Source: Thalassomonas viridans
GTDB taxonomy: Bacteria > Pseudomonadota > Gammaproteobacteria > Enterobacterales > Alteromonadaceae
NCBI RefSeq assembly: GCF_000948985.2
Contig: NZ_CP059733.1
Coordinates: 682,001 to 746,000 of the forward strand
DNA: 64,000 bases
Direction: 5' to 3'
Under the pieces are notes generated by a model. The model did not search any database and had not been told where the DNA came from. It was given only the letters and a program-made list of their open reading frames with translations. Below are positions 9,678-19,052 of the stretch, piece by piece; position 1 is the stretch's first letter; every line of letters begins with the position of its first letter. The position numbers and the translations under genes are program-made.

Positions 9678-11639
9678 ATGAATTTAATCATTAAACAGGC
9701 ACTTTGCGCCCTGTTGTTATGCTCTTTTTTTACCTTTGCCGAAAATTTAAACGTAAAATTAATCAATGAACTCAGCCAGCGGGCTGAAATACAAGATGCG
9801 AAAATATCGCCGTCAGGCCGTTACCTTGCGCTGGGTGCTATCCAAAACGATATCCGCGGGATTTCGGTATTGGATCTTAAGGACTACAGATTTATCAGTG
9901 CCGTCAGTCTGCCGGGAAACAATGAGTTGGGAGACTTCTTCTGGGCCAATGATGAGCGGATTGTCGCCGAGGTGATGATCAATCACAGCTGGCAAGAATC
10001 TCCGACTTTTTACGGTGAGTTATTTGCTTTCAATTACGACGGCAGCAAAAGCAAGATGATATACGGCTACCGTACCGGGAAAATGCAAACAGGTACCGCA
10101 ATTAAGCAGCGAAAAGCTACCTATGGCTGGGCGGAGATAATAGATCCCCTTTATGACGATGAAGATCATGTCCTGATTTCATCGACGCCTATGGACAATA
10201 ACGGCAATGAGCTTGCCAATGTGCTTAAGCTGAATATTTATAAAGGCACCACTAAAAAGCGGCTGGCCAAGTCGCCGATAGCTTATGCTTCTTTTTTAAG
10301 TAAGGCCGACGGTACCCTGGGATTGGTTACCGGTATCGATGAAAAAGACAAACAGCATACCTACCTGTATCAGGGCAAAAATCAATGGCAAAAGCTGGCA
10401 TTGCAGGAAACTTTGCCTAACTATAGTCCGCTGGCTTTTGATGCCTCAGGAGAAAATTTATATTTATCCAGCCGTGGCCAGGATAAAAGCGGTATTTACC
10501 GCCTGAATCTGGCCTCGGGCGAATCCAAAGCGGTATTTACCGATAAAAAAGTCGATATTTCAGGCTACAGGTTTTCGGTCAGGGACCGCCAGGTATACGC
10601 ACTCAGGCTGGATGACGGTTTGCCTGAATATCTGCTGGTAAATAAAAGCCATGACGAGGCGAAAGTGTTTAAACAGTTGCTGGCCAGTTTTCCCGGCTCT
10701 GAGATATATATCACCAGCCAGACCCGTAAAGGCGATAAATTTGTCTTCCTGGTTGCTTCAGATGTAGATCCCGGCTCCCTGTACCTTTATGACAGGAAGA
10801 AAAACCAGTTGATGTTTTTATTCTCATACCGTAAAAACCTGGATAAAAAGCTGCTGATGCCCAGCGAGCCCTTTAACTTTACCGCCAGTGACAAGCGTAC
10901 TATTCACGGCTATTTTACCCCCGCCAACAGCTACCAGGCCGACAAGCAGAAAAAGCTAGTGGTCCTGGTGCATGGCGGTCCTCATGGCGTGCGTGATACC
11001 TGGTCATTTGATCCTGAGGTGCAGGTGATATCGCAACACGGTTTTTCTGTGCTGAGGGTGAATTACCGCGGTTCGGGCGGATATGGTGCAGACTTTGAAG
11101 TTGCCGGTTACGGGCAATGGGGCGGTAAAATACAGCAGGATATTGCCGAAGCCGTAGACTGGGCGATAGCAAACAAGCAAATAGATAAAGATAAAGTCTG
11201 CATTATCGGCCACAGTTTCGGCGGTTATTCGGCGGCTATGGGACCGATAAACTATCCCGGCAAATATGCCTGTGCCGTTGCCAGTATGGGAGTTTATGAC
11301 TTACCCCTGATGTATGAGGAAGGCAATAGCGCGAAGTTACATTATGGCGAGGCGTATCTGAATAAAGTGCTGGGAACGGATGTTAAGGTACAGCGGCAAA
11401 TGTCGCCTGCCTATCATGCGGAAAAAGTGGCTTTACCCTTGTTGATTTTCCATGGTGAAAAAGACGAAAGGGCGCCGATTGAGCAGGCGGAATCTTTCAC
11501 CCGTGCTTTGGATAAGGCCGAGAAACCTTATGAATACCATTTGTTTGATAAGGAAGGGCATGGTTTCTACAACCCCGATAATCAGGTGGTTTACTATTCA
11601 AAAATGCTGACCTTCCTGCAGCAGCATTTGAATCGGTAA
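9678..11639 (+). CDS. S9 family (prolyl oligopeptidase-like) secreted peptidase
   Basis: 653 aa. A signal peptide (about 1-21) is followed by a beta-propeller-like region (about 25-390) and a C-terminal alpha/beta hydrolase domain (about 400-653). Oxyanion-side motif HGGPHG, nucleophile elbow GHSFGGYS (Ser513), acid HGEKDERAP (Asp596) and EGHGF (His628) complete the S9 triad. This arrangement is that of the acylaminoacyl-peptidase/dipeptidyl-peptidase S9 group, which cleaves oligopeptides; the exact specificity is not readable. A monocistronic unit in the periplasm or secreted is likely. Confidence 0.9.
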   Translation: MNLIIKQALCALLLCSFFTFAENLNVKLINELSQRAEIQDAKISPSGRYLALGAIQNDIRGISVLDLKDYRFISAVSLPGNNELGDFFWANDERIVAEVMINHSWQESPTFYGELFAFNYDGSKSKMIYGYRTGKMQTGTAIKQRKATYGWAEIIDPLYDDEDHVLISSTPMDNNGNELANVLKLNIYKGTTKKRLAKSPIAYASFLSKADGTLGLVTGIDEKDKQHTYLYQGKNQWQKLALQETLPNYSPLAFDASGENLYLSSRGQDKSGIYRLNLASGESKAVFTDKKVDISGYRFSVRDRQVYALRLDDGLPEYLLVNKSHDEAKVFKQLLASFPGSEIYITSQTRKGDKFVFLVASDVDPGSLYLYDRKKNQLMFLFSYRKNLDKKLLMPSEPFNFTASDKRTIHGYFTPANSYQADKQKKLVVLVHGGPHGVRDTWSFDPEVQVISQHGFSVLRVNYRGSGGYGADFEVAGYGQWGGKIQQDIAEAVDWAIANKQIDKDKVCIIGHSFGGYSAAMGPINYPGKYACAVASMGVYDLPLMYEEGNSAKLHYGEAYLNKVLGTDVKVQRQMSPAYHAEKVALPLLIFHGEKDERAPIEQAESFTRALDKAEKPYEYHLFDKEGHGFYNPDNQVVYYSKMLTFLQQHLNR

Positions 11640-11900
11640 CTGTGGACTAGCGTCCGCTTTCTTGAGATTTTCATGTTTTAACAGCTTGTGATATTGCCGG
11701 TTTCGGTTTTGTCGCAAGCTGTTTGTTACCCCTTGACCTCTGAACTCTCCCTGCCTCATGATTATTTCATGAATATCAGCGCAATAGTTTCTTCTGCGAC
11801 TGGACAGAATAATACTCTTAGTGCCACGCTTAAATGAGATGTTTTTTCTGAACTGATATCGGCTAAAATTGCTATGGTCATAGTCACCTGGAGCCGGCAA

Positions 11901-12698
11901 ATGATGAAAAGCGCTGACTTTAATATCCGCCAGTTTTGCTGTTACGCTTTGCTGCTGTTGCCGATCTTTTTTTCCGTCCCGGGCAAGGGGGAGCAAAAAC
12001 CTTTAGTGATAGGTATCGAAGCCCTGGATTACCTGCCTTTTTATCAGGTAAAGGCCGGGGAACCCCTGTCCGGCTATTCCGTAGACTTGTTGCAGCTTTT
12101 TGGCCGCAAAGCCGGGTATGACATTAAGTTTGAAGCTTATAACGTTTCGCGGCTTTTCTCAGTTTTTCTGGCGGGAAGGATAGATTTTAAATATCCCGAC
12201 AGTCCGAACTGGTCTGCACAAATGAAAAAAAGCCACGGCATTTATTACAGCAACAGCACCACAGCAATTGTTGACGGCATTTTAACCCTGAGCAAAAATC
12301 AGGATCTGCTGCTGGATGAATTTAAGGTGCTCGGCAGTATCAGGGGCTTTAGTCCCTGGCCTTATATGGGCTGGGTACAAACCGGCAGGATCACCCTGGT
12401 AGAAGCAGATAATATGGATCAACTGTTCCGCCTGTTAAAGGCGGGGCGGATTCACGGTGCTTATGTCAATGTACAGGTGGGCATGAAATATGTGCAGCAA
12501 CATTTGCCCAACCTGAATGTCGTCTGGAACCGCGGTTTGCCTTTCGGTAAAGACAACTATTTTTTATCCACTATCTATCACCAGGAAGTACTGAAAGAAT
12601 TTGATAAGTTCCTGATTACTTATAAAAAAGAGATCGAGGAATTAAAACGCCGGCACGGTATTGAATATTTAGAGCTCAAAAAAACCGGCAGCCGTTAA
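11901..12698 (+). CDS. Periplasmic solute-binding-like protein (SBP_bac_3 type)
   Basis: About 265 aa from the preferred ATG at 11901, where GGAG at 11890-11893 gives good spacing. The signal peptide is followed by a two-lobed amino-acid-binding-protein-like fold: IGIEALDYLPF, then GYSVDLLQLFGRKAGY, the pattern that opens transporter substrate-binding family 3 domains. No permease or ATPase gene is adjacent. It may be one of the stand-alone binding-like proteins common in Alteromonadales rather than an ABC component. The ligand is unknown. Confidence 0.7.
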   Translation: MMKSADFNIRQFCCYALLLLPIFFSVPGKGEQKPLVIGIEALDYLPFYQVKAGEPLSGYSVDLLQLFGRKAGYDIKFEAYNVSRLFSVFLAGRIDFKYPDSPNWSAQMKKSHGIYYSNSTTAIVDGILTLSKNQDLLLDEFKVLGSIRGFSPWPYMGWVQTGRITLVEADNMDQLFRLLKAGRIHGAYVNVQVGMKYVQQHLPNLNVVWNRGLPFGKDNYFLSTIYHQEVLKEFDKFLITYKKEIEELKRRHGIEYLELKKTGSR

Positions 12699-12718
12699 GC
12701 TTCTTAATGAATTTATTA

Positions 12719-13417
12719 TCAGCCTGAGCTTTTACTGGCGACTTGAGCCCGTGCCAGTTGTCCCAGGTAACTTTCCTGTTTTGCCAAAAATGCCATTAAC
12801 TGCTGCTGATAATCTTTGCTTACCGCTTCAATTACCGAATTTCGGTCCAGTACGTACTGTGCCCAGAGTACCAGTTTGGGCAAATGTTGAAAAAAATGCT
12901 GACCGCTGAGTTTTTCAAATAATGGCAGCTCTCTGAAGGCCGGGGCAAAGGCGGCATCCACCAGGGAAAATTTGTTATTGCTGAAATACTCCGCCCGCAC
13001 CAGGTTGTCTTCCAGGGTTTGCCCCAGATGTTCCAGCTGTTGCTGAATCTGGAGAAAAGTGGCTTTATCGGCAGCTTGATAGAGCTGATCGATCAAATTC
13101 AAACTTGTTGAAGCAAATTCGATCCAAGACTTTTGCTCAGCCTTTTCCAAAGGATCTTCAGCCAGCAATTTACCCCGGTTGACTTCATTGATGTATTCGC
13201 AGATCACTTCAGATTCAAATAAAACTGTCCCGTCATCTATCACTAACACCGGCACCTTGCCCAGCGGCGACAAGGCCAGAAACCAGTCGGGCTTATTGGT
13301 TAGATCTATGTCGATGCGTTTATAGGGCACCGCCAGCTCTTTCAGGGTAATCACCGCCCTTTGTACATAAGGGCAAAGGATGTGGCTGATCAGGGTGAAT
13401 CTGGCACTATCTGTCAT
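12719..13417 (-). CDS. Glutathione S-transferase family protein
   Basis: 232 aa cytosolic protein. The thioredoxin-like N-domain has ISHILCPYVQRA (candidate catalytic Cys in a CPY motif), the cis-Pro segment GKVPVLVIDDG and the glutathione gamma-glutamyl contact FESEVICEYI. An all-helical C-domain follows (about 90-220). The CPY arrangement suggests the omega/beta-like, thiol-transferase side of the family rather than a classic conjugating GST. It is convergent with the binding-protein gene, 20 bp apart. Confidence 0.88.
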   Translation of the reverse strand: MTDSARFTLISHILCPYVQRAVITLKELAVPYKRIDIDLTNKPDWFLALSPLGKVPVLVIDDGTVLFESEVICEYINEVNRGKLLAEDPLEKAEQKSWIEFASTSLNLIDQLYQAADKATFLQIQQQLEHLGQTLEDNLVRAEYFSNNKFSLVDAAFAPAFRELPLFEKLSGQHFFQHLPKLVLWAQYVLDRNSVIEAVSKDYQQQLMAFLAKQESYLGQLARAQVASKSSG

Positions 13418-13598
13418 CTGGCCTCCGCTTATGTGCCATGCCTGTTTATAGGATAGGAGTTATTTTCCGGGCTGCACGTTTTGCGGTTTCTCCTTTTTAA
13501 ATATTGCGCTTGCATTGAAATACCCGGAAACAGCCTTATTTAGATAGTATCTGAAGCAACTGAAGATTTTCATCAAAGCGTGTGGCCCGAGTTTAAGC

Positions 13599-14039
13599 AT
13601 GAGTACCAGAGTTAATTTAACAAGGTATCTGGCGTTACTTTTAGTCGTTTATGTGACGACCTTTGCTGCTGTGTCATTTTCAAAACTTTCAGATGCCGGT
13701 TTGGGCTGGGCCGAGCCTGCTCAACCTGCAATGTCAGAGCAAGTAAAGCTTTCTTTTGCTGGGGAAGATGACGACTTTGACGGTTATTTCAACCCGCCGA
13801 GAGGACTCCGGGCCACTGCCCCGGTATTCGCCGCCGAAGTGCAAACCGAGCCGGACTACGTCCTGGAAATAGAATTTTTTGCTGCCGAACTGGCAGCGGC
13901 TTTCTTTAAAAACCTCACCAATCCGCCGCTTGATCCCGTTTGGTATCTGCAACTTGCACACCATAATCAAACATCCCGGATTTCCGGCTGGAAAGACGGT
14001 AATTTTCTCTACTCCGCCCGTATCACCTACCACGGCTAA
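13599..14039 (+). CDS. Hypothetical membrane-anchored or exported protein
   Basis: 146 aa, not recognised. The N-terminus has a hydrophobic stretch RYLALLLVVYVTTFAAV suited to a signal anchor or signal peptide. The rest is mixed and aromatic-rich (WYLQLAHHNQ, ISGWKDGNF). It lies 156 bp upstream of the secD-like gene in the same direction, so it may be co-expressed with it, but a palindrome at 14129 separates them. Reading-frame quality and a clear N-terminal topology support a real gene. Confidence 0.55.
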   Translation: MSTRVNLTRYLALLLVVYVTTFAAVSFSKLSDAGLGWAEPAQPAMSEQVKLSFAGEDDDFDGYFNPPRGLRATAPVFAAEVQTEPDYVLEIEFFAAELAAAFFKNLTNPPLDPVWYLQLAHHNQTSRISGWKDGNFLYSARITYHG

Positions 14040-14128
14040 GTTCATCCGTTCAGGCTGCGTGGACCTTCTGTTTTATTAAGAAAAAAACAGGGTCTTTGCA
14101 CGCTAAAAAATCACCCCTTTTTTCTTTT

Positions 14129-14144
14129 AGGTGTTTAAACACCT
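14129..14144. promoter_or_regulatory. Perfect 16-bp palindrome upstream of secD
   Basis: AGGTGTTTAAACACCT is a perfect inverted repeat with no spacer, 52 bp before the secD start. It has no following T-run, so it looks like a dimeric regulator site rather than a terminator. The binding factor is unknown. Confidence 0.45.
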
Positions 14145-14195
14145 GATTTGTCGTGCGGGATCTTCATCCTGTGCGGTTATTAATGTAGAGATTTT

Positions 14196-16073
14196 ATGAT
14201 GAATATACCCGTAAAAAAGCCGAGGGCTTATTTTAAATGGCAGAACCTGGTTTTAGTGATCACCTTGCTGTTATTGCTGGTCAGCGCCCTGCCCAACTTT
14301 TATGGCAAACAGGCCAATATCCGTTTAACCCCAAGGTCAGAAGCAAGCAAACCTGTCACGCCTCAAGCTATAAAGGCATTGTTTTCCGGACAACAGCTTT
14401 CCGGACAAGATCTTTCCGGAGAGGAGCTTTCCGGACAAGCACAGCTGCTAGACAGGATTTCAGTGACCCAAGCCTATACCGATATACTTGTCCCGGATGA
14501 GGCTGCCCGGATCCGGGCAGAAAAAGTGCTGAAGGATAACTTCTCCGGGGACTATCTGGTTTCCACCGTTATAACAAGCGATGCTCCCGCCTGGCTGCAG
14601 GCCCTGGGGGGAGAGCCGGTTAAACTGGGCCTGGATTTAAGCGGTGGTGTCTTGTTTGTGTTGGATGTCGATATAGAGCAGGCATTAACGGAGCGCCTAC
14701 AGCAGATTTCCTTATCGCTAAAATCTATGGCCATGGAACATAAGCTCAGGGGAGTAAAGGTGGCCGTGACCGGCCAGTCGGAAATCAGCCTAACCCTGGC
14801 GGATAACAGCAGGCAATCTCTTAAACCTTTACTGGCTGAAATCAACCGGGTTTATCCCGAACTGACTCCGACCAGTATCAGTACCCGCCAACTGAAACTC
14901 AACCATGCCGATCCTGAACTGGTGAAATTTCGCCAACAAATCATGAAACAAACGATAAAAACCATGCGCGGGCGTATCGAAGAGCTGGGCATTACCGAGG
15001 CCGTTACCCAGCAACAGGGGAAAAACCGCATCCGTATCGAGCTGCCCGGGGTGCATGACCCCGAGCAGGCAAAACGTATTATCGGTGCTACCGCTTCCCT
15101 GGAGTTTTACCAGCTGGCGGAAAATTCCCGTGCCATGGGGGTAAAACGCATTAAGGATGAAAATGGCCGCGGACTGTTACTGAACAGTCAGGCTGTTTTT
15201 ACCGGCGCTAATATCAAGAATGCTCAGTCCGGCCGTGACCAAATGGGGGCTCCGCTGGTGAATTTAACTTTGGATAATGCAGGCGGAAAAAAAATGTCGG
15301 CATTTTCAAAAGCGAATATCGGCAAACCTATGGTGACGGTCTTTTCGGAGTTTTACCGTAATCAAAACAATGAGGCGGTGAAAAAAAGCAAGGTCATTAA
15401 TGTCGCCACCATACGCTCGCATTTAGGGGCGCAATTTAGTATCACCAATATGCCAAGCCTGCAGGAGGCGCAAGAGCTGGCGTTACTGTTAAGGGCGGGC
15501 TCACTGACGGCGCCGGTAACCATAGTGAAGCAGCAGACCATAGAGGCCACCTTAGGGGCCGACAATATCGACAAGGGCATTAAAGCGTTAACCCTGGGAA
15601 TAGTGCTGACCCTGGTGTTTATGCTTGTCTGGTACCGGGGATTGGGGCTGATTGCCAATTTGGCCCTGGCCTTGAACTTAATGAGCTTACTCGGCCTGAT
15701 GTCACTATTGCCGGGGGCGGTTTTAACCTTGCCCGGAATTGCCGGACTGGTGCTTACCGTAGGCATGGCGGTAGATACGAATGTACTTATTTTCGAACGC
15801 ATCAAGGAGGAGCTTAAGCGCGGGCGCAAAGTGCTGTCAGCGATAGAAGCCGGTTATAAGCACGCTTTTGCCACTATCCTGGATGCCAATATTACCACTT
15901 TGATCACCGGGCTTATTCTCTATGCCATAGGTTACGGGGCAGTGAAGGGCTTTGCCCTTATCCTGTGCCTGGGGATCCTGACCAGCATTCTTACCGGGGT
16001 ATTCGTTTCCAAGGCATTAACCAATATGGCGATTCGGGAAAATAAAGACAAGTTATTAGGAGTGACACTATGA
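14196..16073 (+). CDS. secD: SecD protein-export membrane subunit
   Basis: 625 aa RND-type inner-membrane protein that uses proton-motive force to help release translocated proteins on the periplasmic side, working with SecF. TM1 is at about 17-33. The periplasmic P1 domain contains the conserved GLDLSGGVLFVLDVD, and TM2-6 follow from about 460, including GMAVDTNVLIFERIKEE. Residues 63-81 carry an unusual LSGQ-type pentapeptide repeat. The stop overlaps the secF start (ATGA), so the two are translationally coupled. There is no yajC or tgt upstream, the usual context of the housekeeping copy, so this may be a second, specialised SecDF. Confidence 0.95.
   Translation: MMNIPVKKPRAYFKWQNLVLVITLLLLLVSALPNFYGKQANIRLTPRSEASKPVTPQAIKALFSGQQLSGQDLSGEELSGQAQLLDRISVTQAYTDILVPDEAARIRAEKVLKDNFSGDYLVSTVITSDAPAWLQALGGEPVKLGLDLSGGVLFVLDVDIEQALTERLQQISLSLKSMAMEHKLRGVKVAVTGQSEISLTLADNSRQSLKPLLAEINRVYPELTPTSISTRQLKLNHADPELVKFRQQIMKQTIKTMRGRIEELGITEAVTQQQGKNRIRIELPGVHDPEQAKRIIGATASLEFYQLAENSRAMGVKRIKDENGRGLLLNSQAVFTGANIKNAQSGRDQMGAPLVNLTLDNAGGKKMSAFSKANIGKPMVTVFSEFYRNQNNEAVKKSKVINVATIRSHLGAQFSITNMPSLQEAQELALLLRAGSLTAPVTIVKQQTIEATLGADNIDKGIKALTLGIVLTLVFMLVWYRGLGLIANLALALNLMSLLGLMSLLPGAVLTLPGIAGLVLTVGMAVDTNVLIFERIKEELKRGRKVLSAIEAGYKHAFATILDANITTLITGLILYAIGYGAVKGFALILCLGILTSILTGVFVSKALTNMAIRENKDKLLGVTL
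14381..14440 (+). repeat. Four 15-bp in-frame tandem repeats within secD
   Basis: Four consecutive 15-bp units built on TTTCCGGA encode FSGQQ-LSGQD-LSGEE-LSGQA in the periplasmic P1 region just after TM1. The units differ by a few bases. Being a multiple of three, copy-number change would keep the frame. Confidence 0.8.
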
Positions 16074-17005
16074 AACATAAAAAAATGACCCGGATGGCAT
16101 GGTTGACGAAGTTCAGGGTAGCAGGTTTTTATTTGTCCCTGGGATTGGTGTTGCTCGCTCTAGCCGGCTTGTTCAGCCGTGGCCTTAATCTTGGCCTGGA
16201 TTTCACCGGCGGTTATTTAACGGAATTCTCCACCAGTGAAGCCGTCAGCCAGCAGGAAATGCGCCGGGCATTAAGCGCATATTTGCCGGGCGACTTTGCC
16301 TTGTCGTCGGCAGAGCAGGGCACCTACTGGACGGTGCGCCAGGCAGATAATGTATCAAGTGTTCAGGGGGCAGACTGGCTGGATAAACTGGCACAGGAGC
16401 TGGCGGCCAAACCCCGGGCCATTACCCTTGTTCCCCAGGATGCCATATACATGGGCAGCCAGGTGGGGGAAGAGCTGATTGAGCAGGGAGGCCTGGCGTT
16501 GTTAACCGCTGCTGTGGTGATTTTACTTTACCTGGCAATAAGGTTTGAATGGCGTCTGGCGACAGGAGCCGTGGCGGCATTATGCCATGACGTTATTTTG
16601 GTATTGGGGCTATTCGCCTGGACCGGATTGAGTTTTGATTTAACCGTGCTGGCCAGTATTCTGGCCATTATCGGTTATTCGTTAAACGACTCTATTATTG
16701 TCGGCGACAAGGTGCGGGAATTAATGAAACGCCAAAGCGATGCCTCGATGGAGACAGTGATCAATCTGGCGATTCAATCCACCTTAGTGCGCACCCTGAT
16801 CACTTCGGGCACTACGCTGGCGACAATTTTGTCGGTCTGGCTTTTGGCGGGAACATCGTTAAACGGCTTTTCGGTCGCCCTATTTGCCGGGATACTTGTC
16901 GGGACTTTCTCTTCGGTAGCTATCTCTGCCACTGTGCCTCAGTTGCTGGGGTTAACGGCGGATTACTATCAAAAGCAACAAGAGGCTGTCTGCCCGTTAC
17001 CTTAA
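16070..17005 (+). CDS. secF: SecF protein-export membrane subunit
   Basis: 311 aa partner of SecD with six predicted membrane helices. GLNLGLDFTGGYLTEF after TM1 and ILAIIGYSLNDSIIVGDKVRE in TM4-5 are SecF signatures. It starts inside the secD stop codon (ATGA overlap). Length matches typical SecF (300-320). Followed by a strong hairpin at 17045-17077. Confidence 0.95.
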   Translation: MKHKKMTRMAWLTKFRVAGFYLSLGLVLLALAGLFSRGLNLGLDFTGGYLTEFSTSEAVSQQEMRRALSAYLPGDFALSSAEQGTYWTVRQADNVSSVQGADWLDKLAQELAAKPRAITLVPQDAIYMGSQVGEELIEQGGLALLTAAVVILLYLAIRFEWRLATGAVAALCHDVILVLGLFAWTGLSFDLTVLASILAIIGYSLNDSIIVGDKVRELMKRQSDASMETVINLAIQSTLVRTLITSGTTLATILSVWLLAGTSLNGFSVALFAGILVGTFSSVAISATVPQLLGLTADYYQKQQEAVCPLP

Positions 17006-17334
17006 GGTAATAACACAGGCTTCAGGTTAACTGTACTGATAAACAAAGGCATGGTCTTAGTGTGAGGCCATGCCTTTGAAGTCACGCCTTTGAAGAGAAT
17101 GAATATTACCTTTATGCTTTGCCGGCTGTATTGCCGAACCCGGTGCCCGCTATAACCCGCCAGTTATTCGCTGATAAGCCAATCCTTCCTGTCATACAGC
17201 TGAAACATTAGCGACACAAAACCACAACATTAGTAAAACATTTCTGTCATCTTTGCTTCGTAACATAGCTGCAAAAAATTTGTAGTTAAACAAATTTTAA
17301 CAAACTTAAACAAATCGCTGTGGAGCAAACCCTG
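17006..17334. promoter_or_regulatory. Leader of lipoprotein/TonB receptor operon with possible Pho boxes
   Basis: After the secF terminator this 257-bp stretch carries CTGTCATACAGCTGAAAC at 17189-17206, which fits the two-half-site Pho box (CTGTCAT, 11-bp period) with several mismatches in the second half. A second CTGTCAT is at 17244-17250. AT-rich sequence with repeated ACAAA/TTAAACAAA tracts lies between it and the start codon. PhoB control is an inference. Confidence 0.35.
17045..17077 (+). terminator. Hairpin terminator after secF
   Basis: AAAGGCATGG and CCATGCCTTT form a perfect 10-bp stem around a 13-nt loop, 40 bp after the secF stop. The T-run is short, so it may be bidirectional or partly Rho-assisted. 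Confidence 0.7.
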
Positions 17335-18942
17335 ATGCAACTAAATAAAGTTTTTCAAATAAGTATGATTGCCGGTGCCTTAGTCTTAGCTGGTTGTGGT
17401 GGCGACATTAAAGTTAAGCCGACTACCATAGACAACTCTATAGACAACAGTGTCACTAACCCAAGCACAGGTACCCCAACCGAAGTTAAATGTGCTTCTT
17501 ACACCCAGAACGGTTCTACCTTAACCGGTACTGCCGATGGCAACGACTGTATTTATTCCACTACGTTTGCTTCAGATCTGAAAGAAATCACCAGTGATCT
17601 TTATATCCCGGCAATCGAAGGCCGCCATATCTTTAACGGCAGTCTGTTTATCGGCGCCGACTATGCGCCCGGCCAGGAAAGCAATATTCCGGCGACAGGT
17701 GCGGTATTAACCATTGAAGCCGGCAGCACTCTCGTTTTCTCAGGCAACGATGATTATCTGCGTATTGCCCGCGGTTCGCGCATTGTCGCCGAAGGTACGG
17801 TAGACAAGCCAATCACCTTTACCTCCAACGAAGCCTTCGAAGATTTGGATACCGTAGGCGAAGGCCCTAAATACCGCGACTGGGGTGGCATCATGATCAA
17901 CGGCCGCGGCATCAACAACAAGTGTACTACCGCTGAGCGTGAAGCCGATACCTGTAGCCAGAAAACCGAAGGCGCCGTGTCTTACTACGGCGGTAACATC
18001 GAAGATGATAACAGCGGTATCCTGAAATTCGTCAACATCAGTTACGCAGGTTCAGGTCCTAAGCTGGCGGGCGCCGGTGACGACCTGAACTCCCTGTCTT
18101 TATACGCGGTAGGGTCAGGCACTACTATCGATTATGTACACATTCATGAAGGTTACGACGACGGCGTTGAAGCTTTCGGCGGCAGCGTTAACATGAAGCA
18201 CCTGGTATTAACCCATAACCAGGACGACAGCGTCGACTGGGATGAAGGCTACACAGGTAAAATCCAGCATGTACTGATCAAGCACGGCAACCAGTTAGGT
18301 AACCGCGGTTTTGAAACCGACGGCGCCAAGTCATCTCCGGCGGCCCAGGGCGATACCGACGAGTCCGGCTCTAACCCGACCGTTGCCAACGTTACCGTGA
18401 TTTCCAACGAAACCGAAAGTATCCGTGACGGCGACGCTTCCCGCGGCATCATGATGCGCGAATGGGGCATGGGTAAACTGTATAACCTGTTGGTGACCAA
18501 CCCGGCTACCGAAGGTTCGCACCAGTGTTTCGAATTAAACGATGAAAAAGACAAGGTTGAGTCAGACGGTGTTATCGCCAATGCCAATGCCGACAAGATC
18601 ATCGTTGAAGGTTCGGTTGTTGCCTGCGGCATCAACTTTAAAAACCCGAAAAACAATCCCGACTTCGATTTAGCCGCCTGGTGGAAAAGCAAAGGCAACA
18701 TTGCTTTAACCAAAGACCACGTGGTTTATGCTGCTGACGGCTATCGCACCGCCGCGACCATGACAGATGCCGAAGGCACCGCCGTAACTATTCCTGCAGC
18801 GATAGATGCGAATGCCATGGACCCTTGGTTTGACCAGGTGGATTATGTTGGCGCCATCAGTGAAAGCGACGTTGACAGCGACTGGGCGAAATGGGTAGAT
18901 GCCGCCATGGCCATCGCCGCCGCTTCTTCTTTTGCCCACTAG
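17335..18942 (+). CDS. Outer-membrane lipoprotein with right-handed beta-helix-like body, TonB-receptor partner
   Basis: About 535 aa from the ATG at 17335, preceded by GGAG at 17322-17325. Lipobox LVLAGC gives a lipidated Cys followed by GG. The mature body is Asp/Gly rich and repetitive (for example IEAGSTLVFSGNDDYLRI, then GSRIVAEGTVDKPITFTS), typical of parallel beta-helices; homologs are often labelled hypothetical. It is followed 110 bp later by a TonB-dependent receptor in the same direction, so I infer a SusD-like or capture-lipoprotein role at the cell surface for the same substrate. The substrate is not identifiable. Confidence 0.7.
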   Translation: MQLNKVFQISMIAGALVLAGCGGDIKVKPTTIDNSIDNSVTNPSTGTPTEVKCASYTQNGSTLTGTADGNDCIYSTTFASDLKEITSDLYIPAIEGRHIFNGSLFIGADYAPGQESNIPATGAVLTIEAGSTLVFSGNDDYLRIARGSRIVAEGTVDKPITFTSNEAFEDLDTVGEGPKYRDWGGIMINGRGINNKCTTAEREADTCSQKTEGAVSYYGGNIEDDNSGILKFVNISYAGSGPKLAGAGDDLNSLSLYAVGSGTTIDYVHIHEGYDDGVEAFGGSVNMKHLVLTHNQDDSVDWDEGYTGKIQHVLIKHGNQLGNRGFETDGAKSSPAAQGDTDESGSNPTVANVTVISNETESIRDGDASRGIMMREWGMGKLYNLLVTNPATEGSHQCFELNDEKDKVESDGVIANANADKIIVEGSVVACGINFKNPKNNPDFDLAAWWKSKGNIALTKDHVVYAADGYRTAATMTDAEGTAVTIPAAIDANAMDPWFDQVDYVGAISESDVDSDWAKWVDAAMAIAAASSFAH

Positions 18943-19052
18943 GCAATACCCGGTTAATTCTTAATTAATCCATTCATAAGCAGGGTTGCCGTCAGGCGTC
19001 CTGCTTCTCTCACAGAGCGTTTATGGACTGTTTTTCCAAGAGGTCATTTGGT

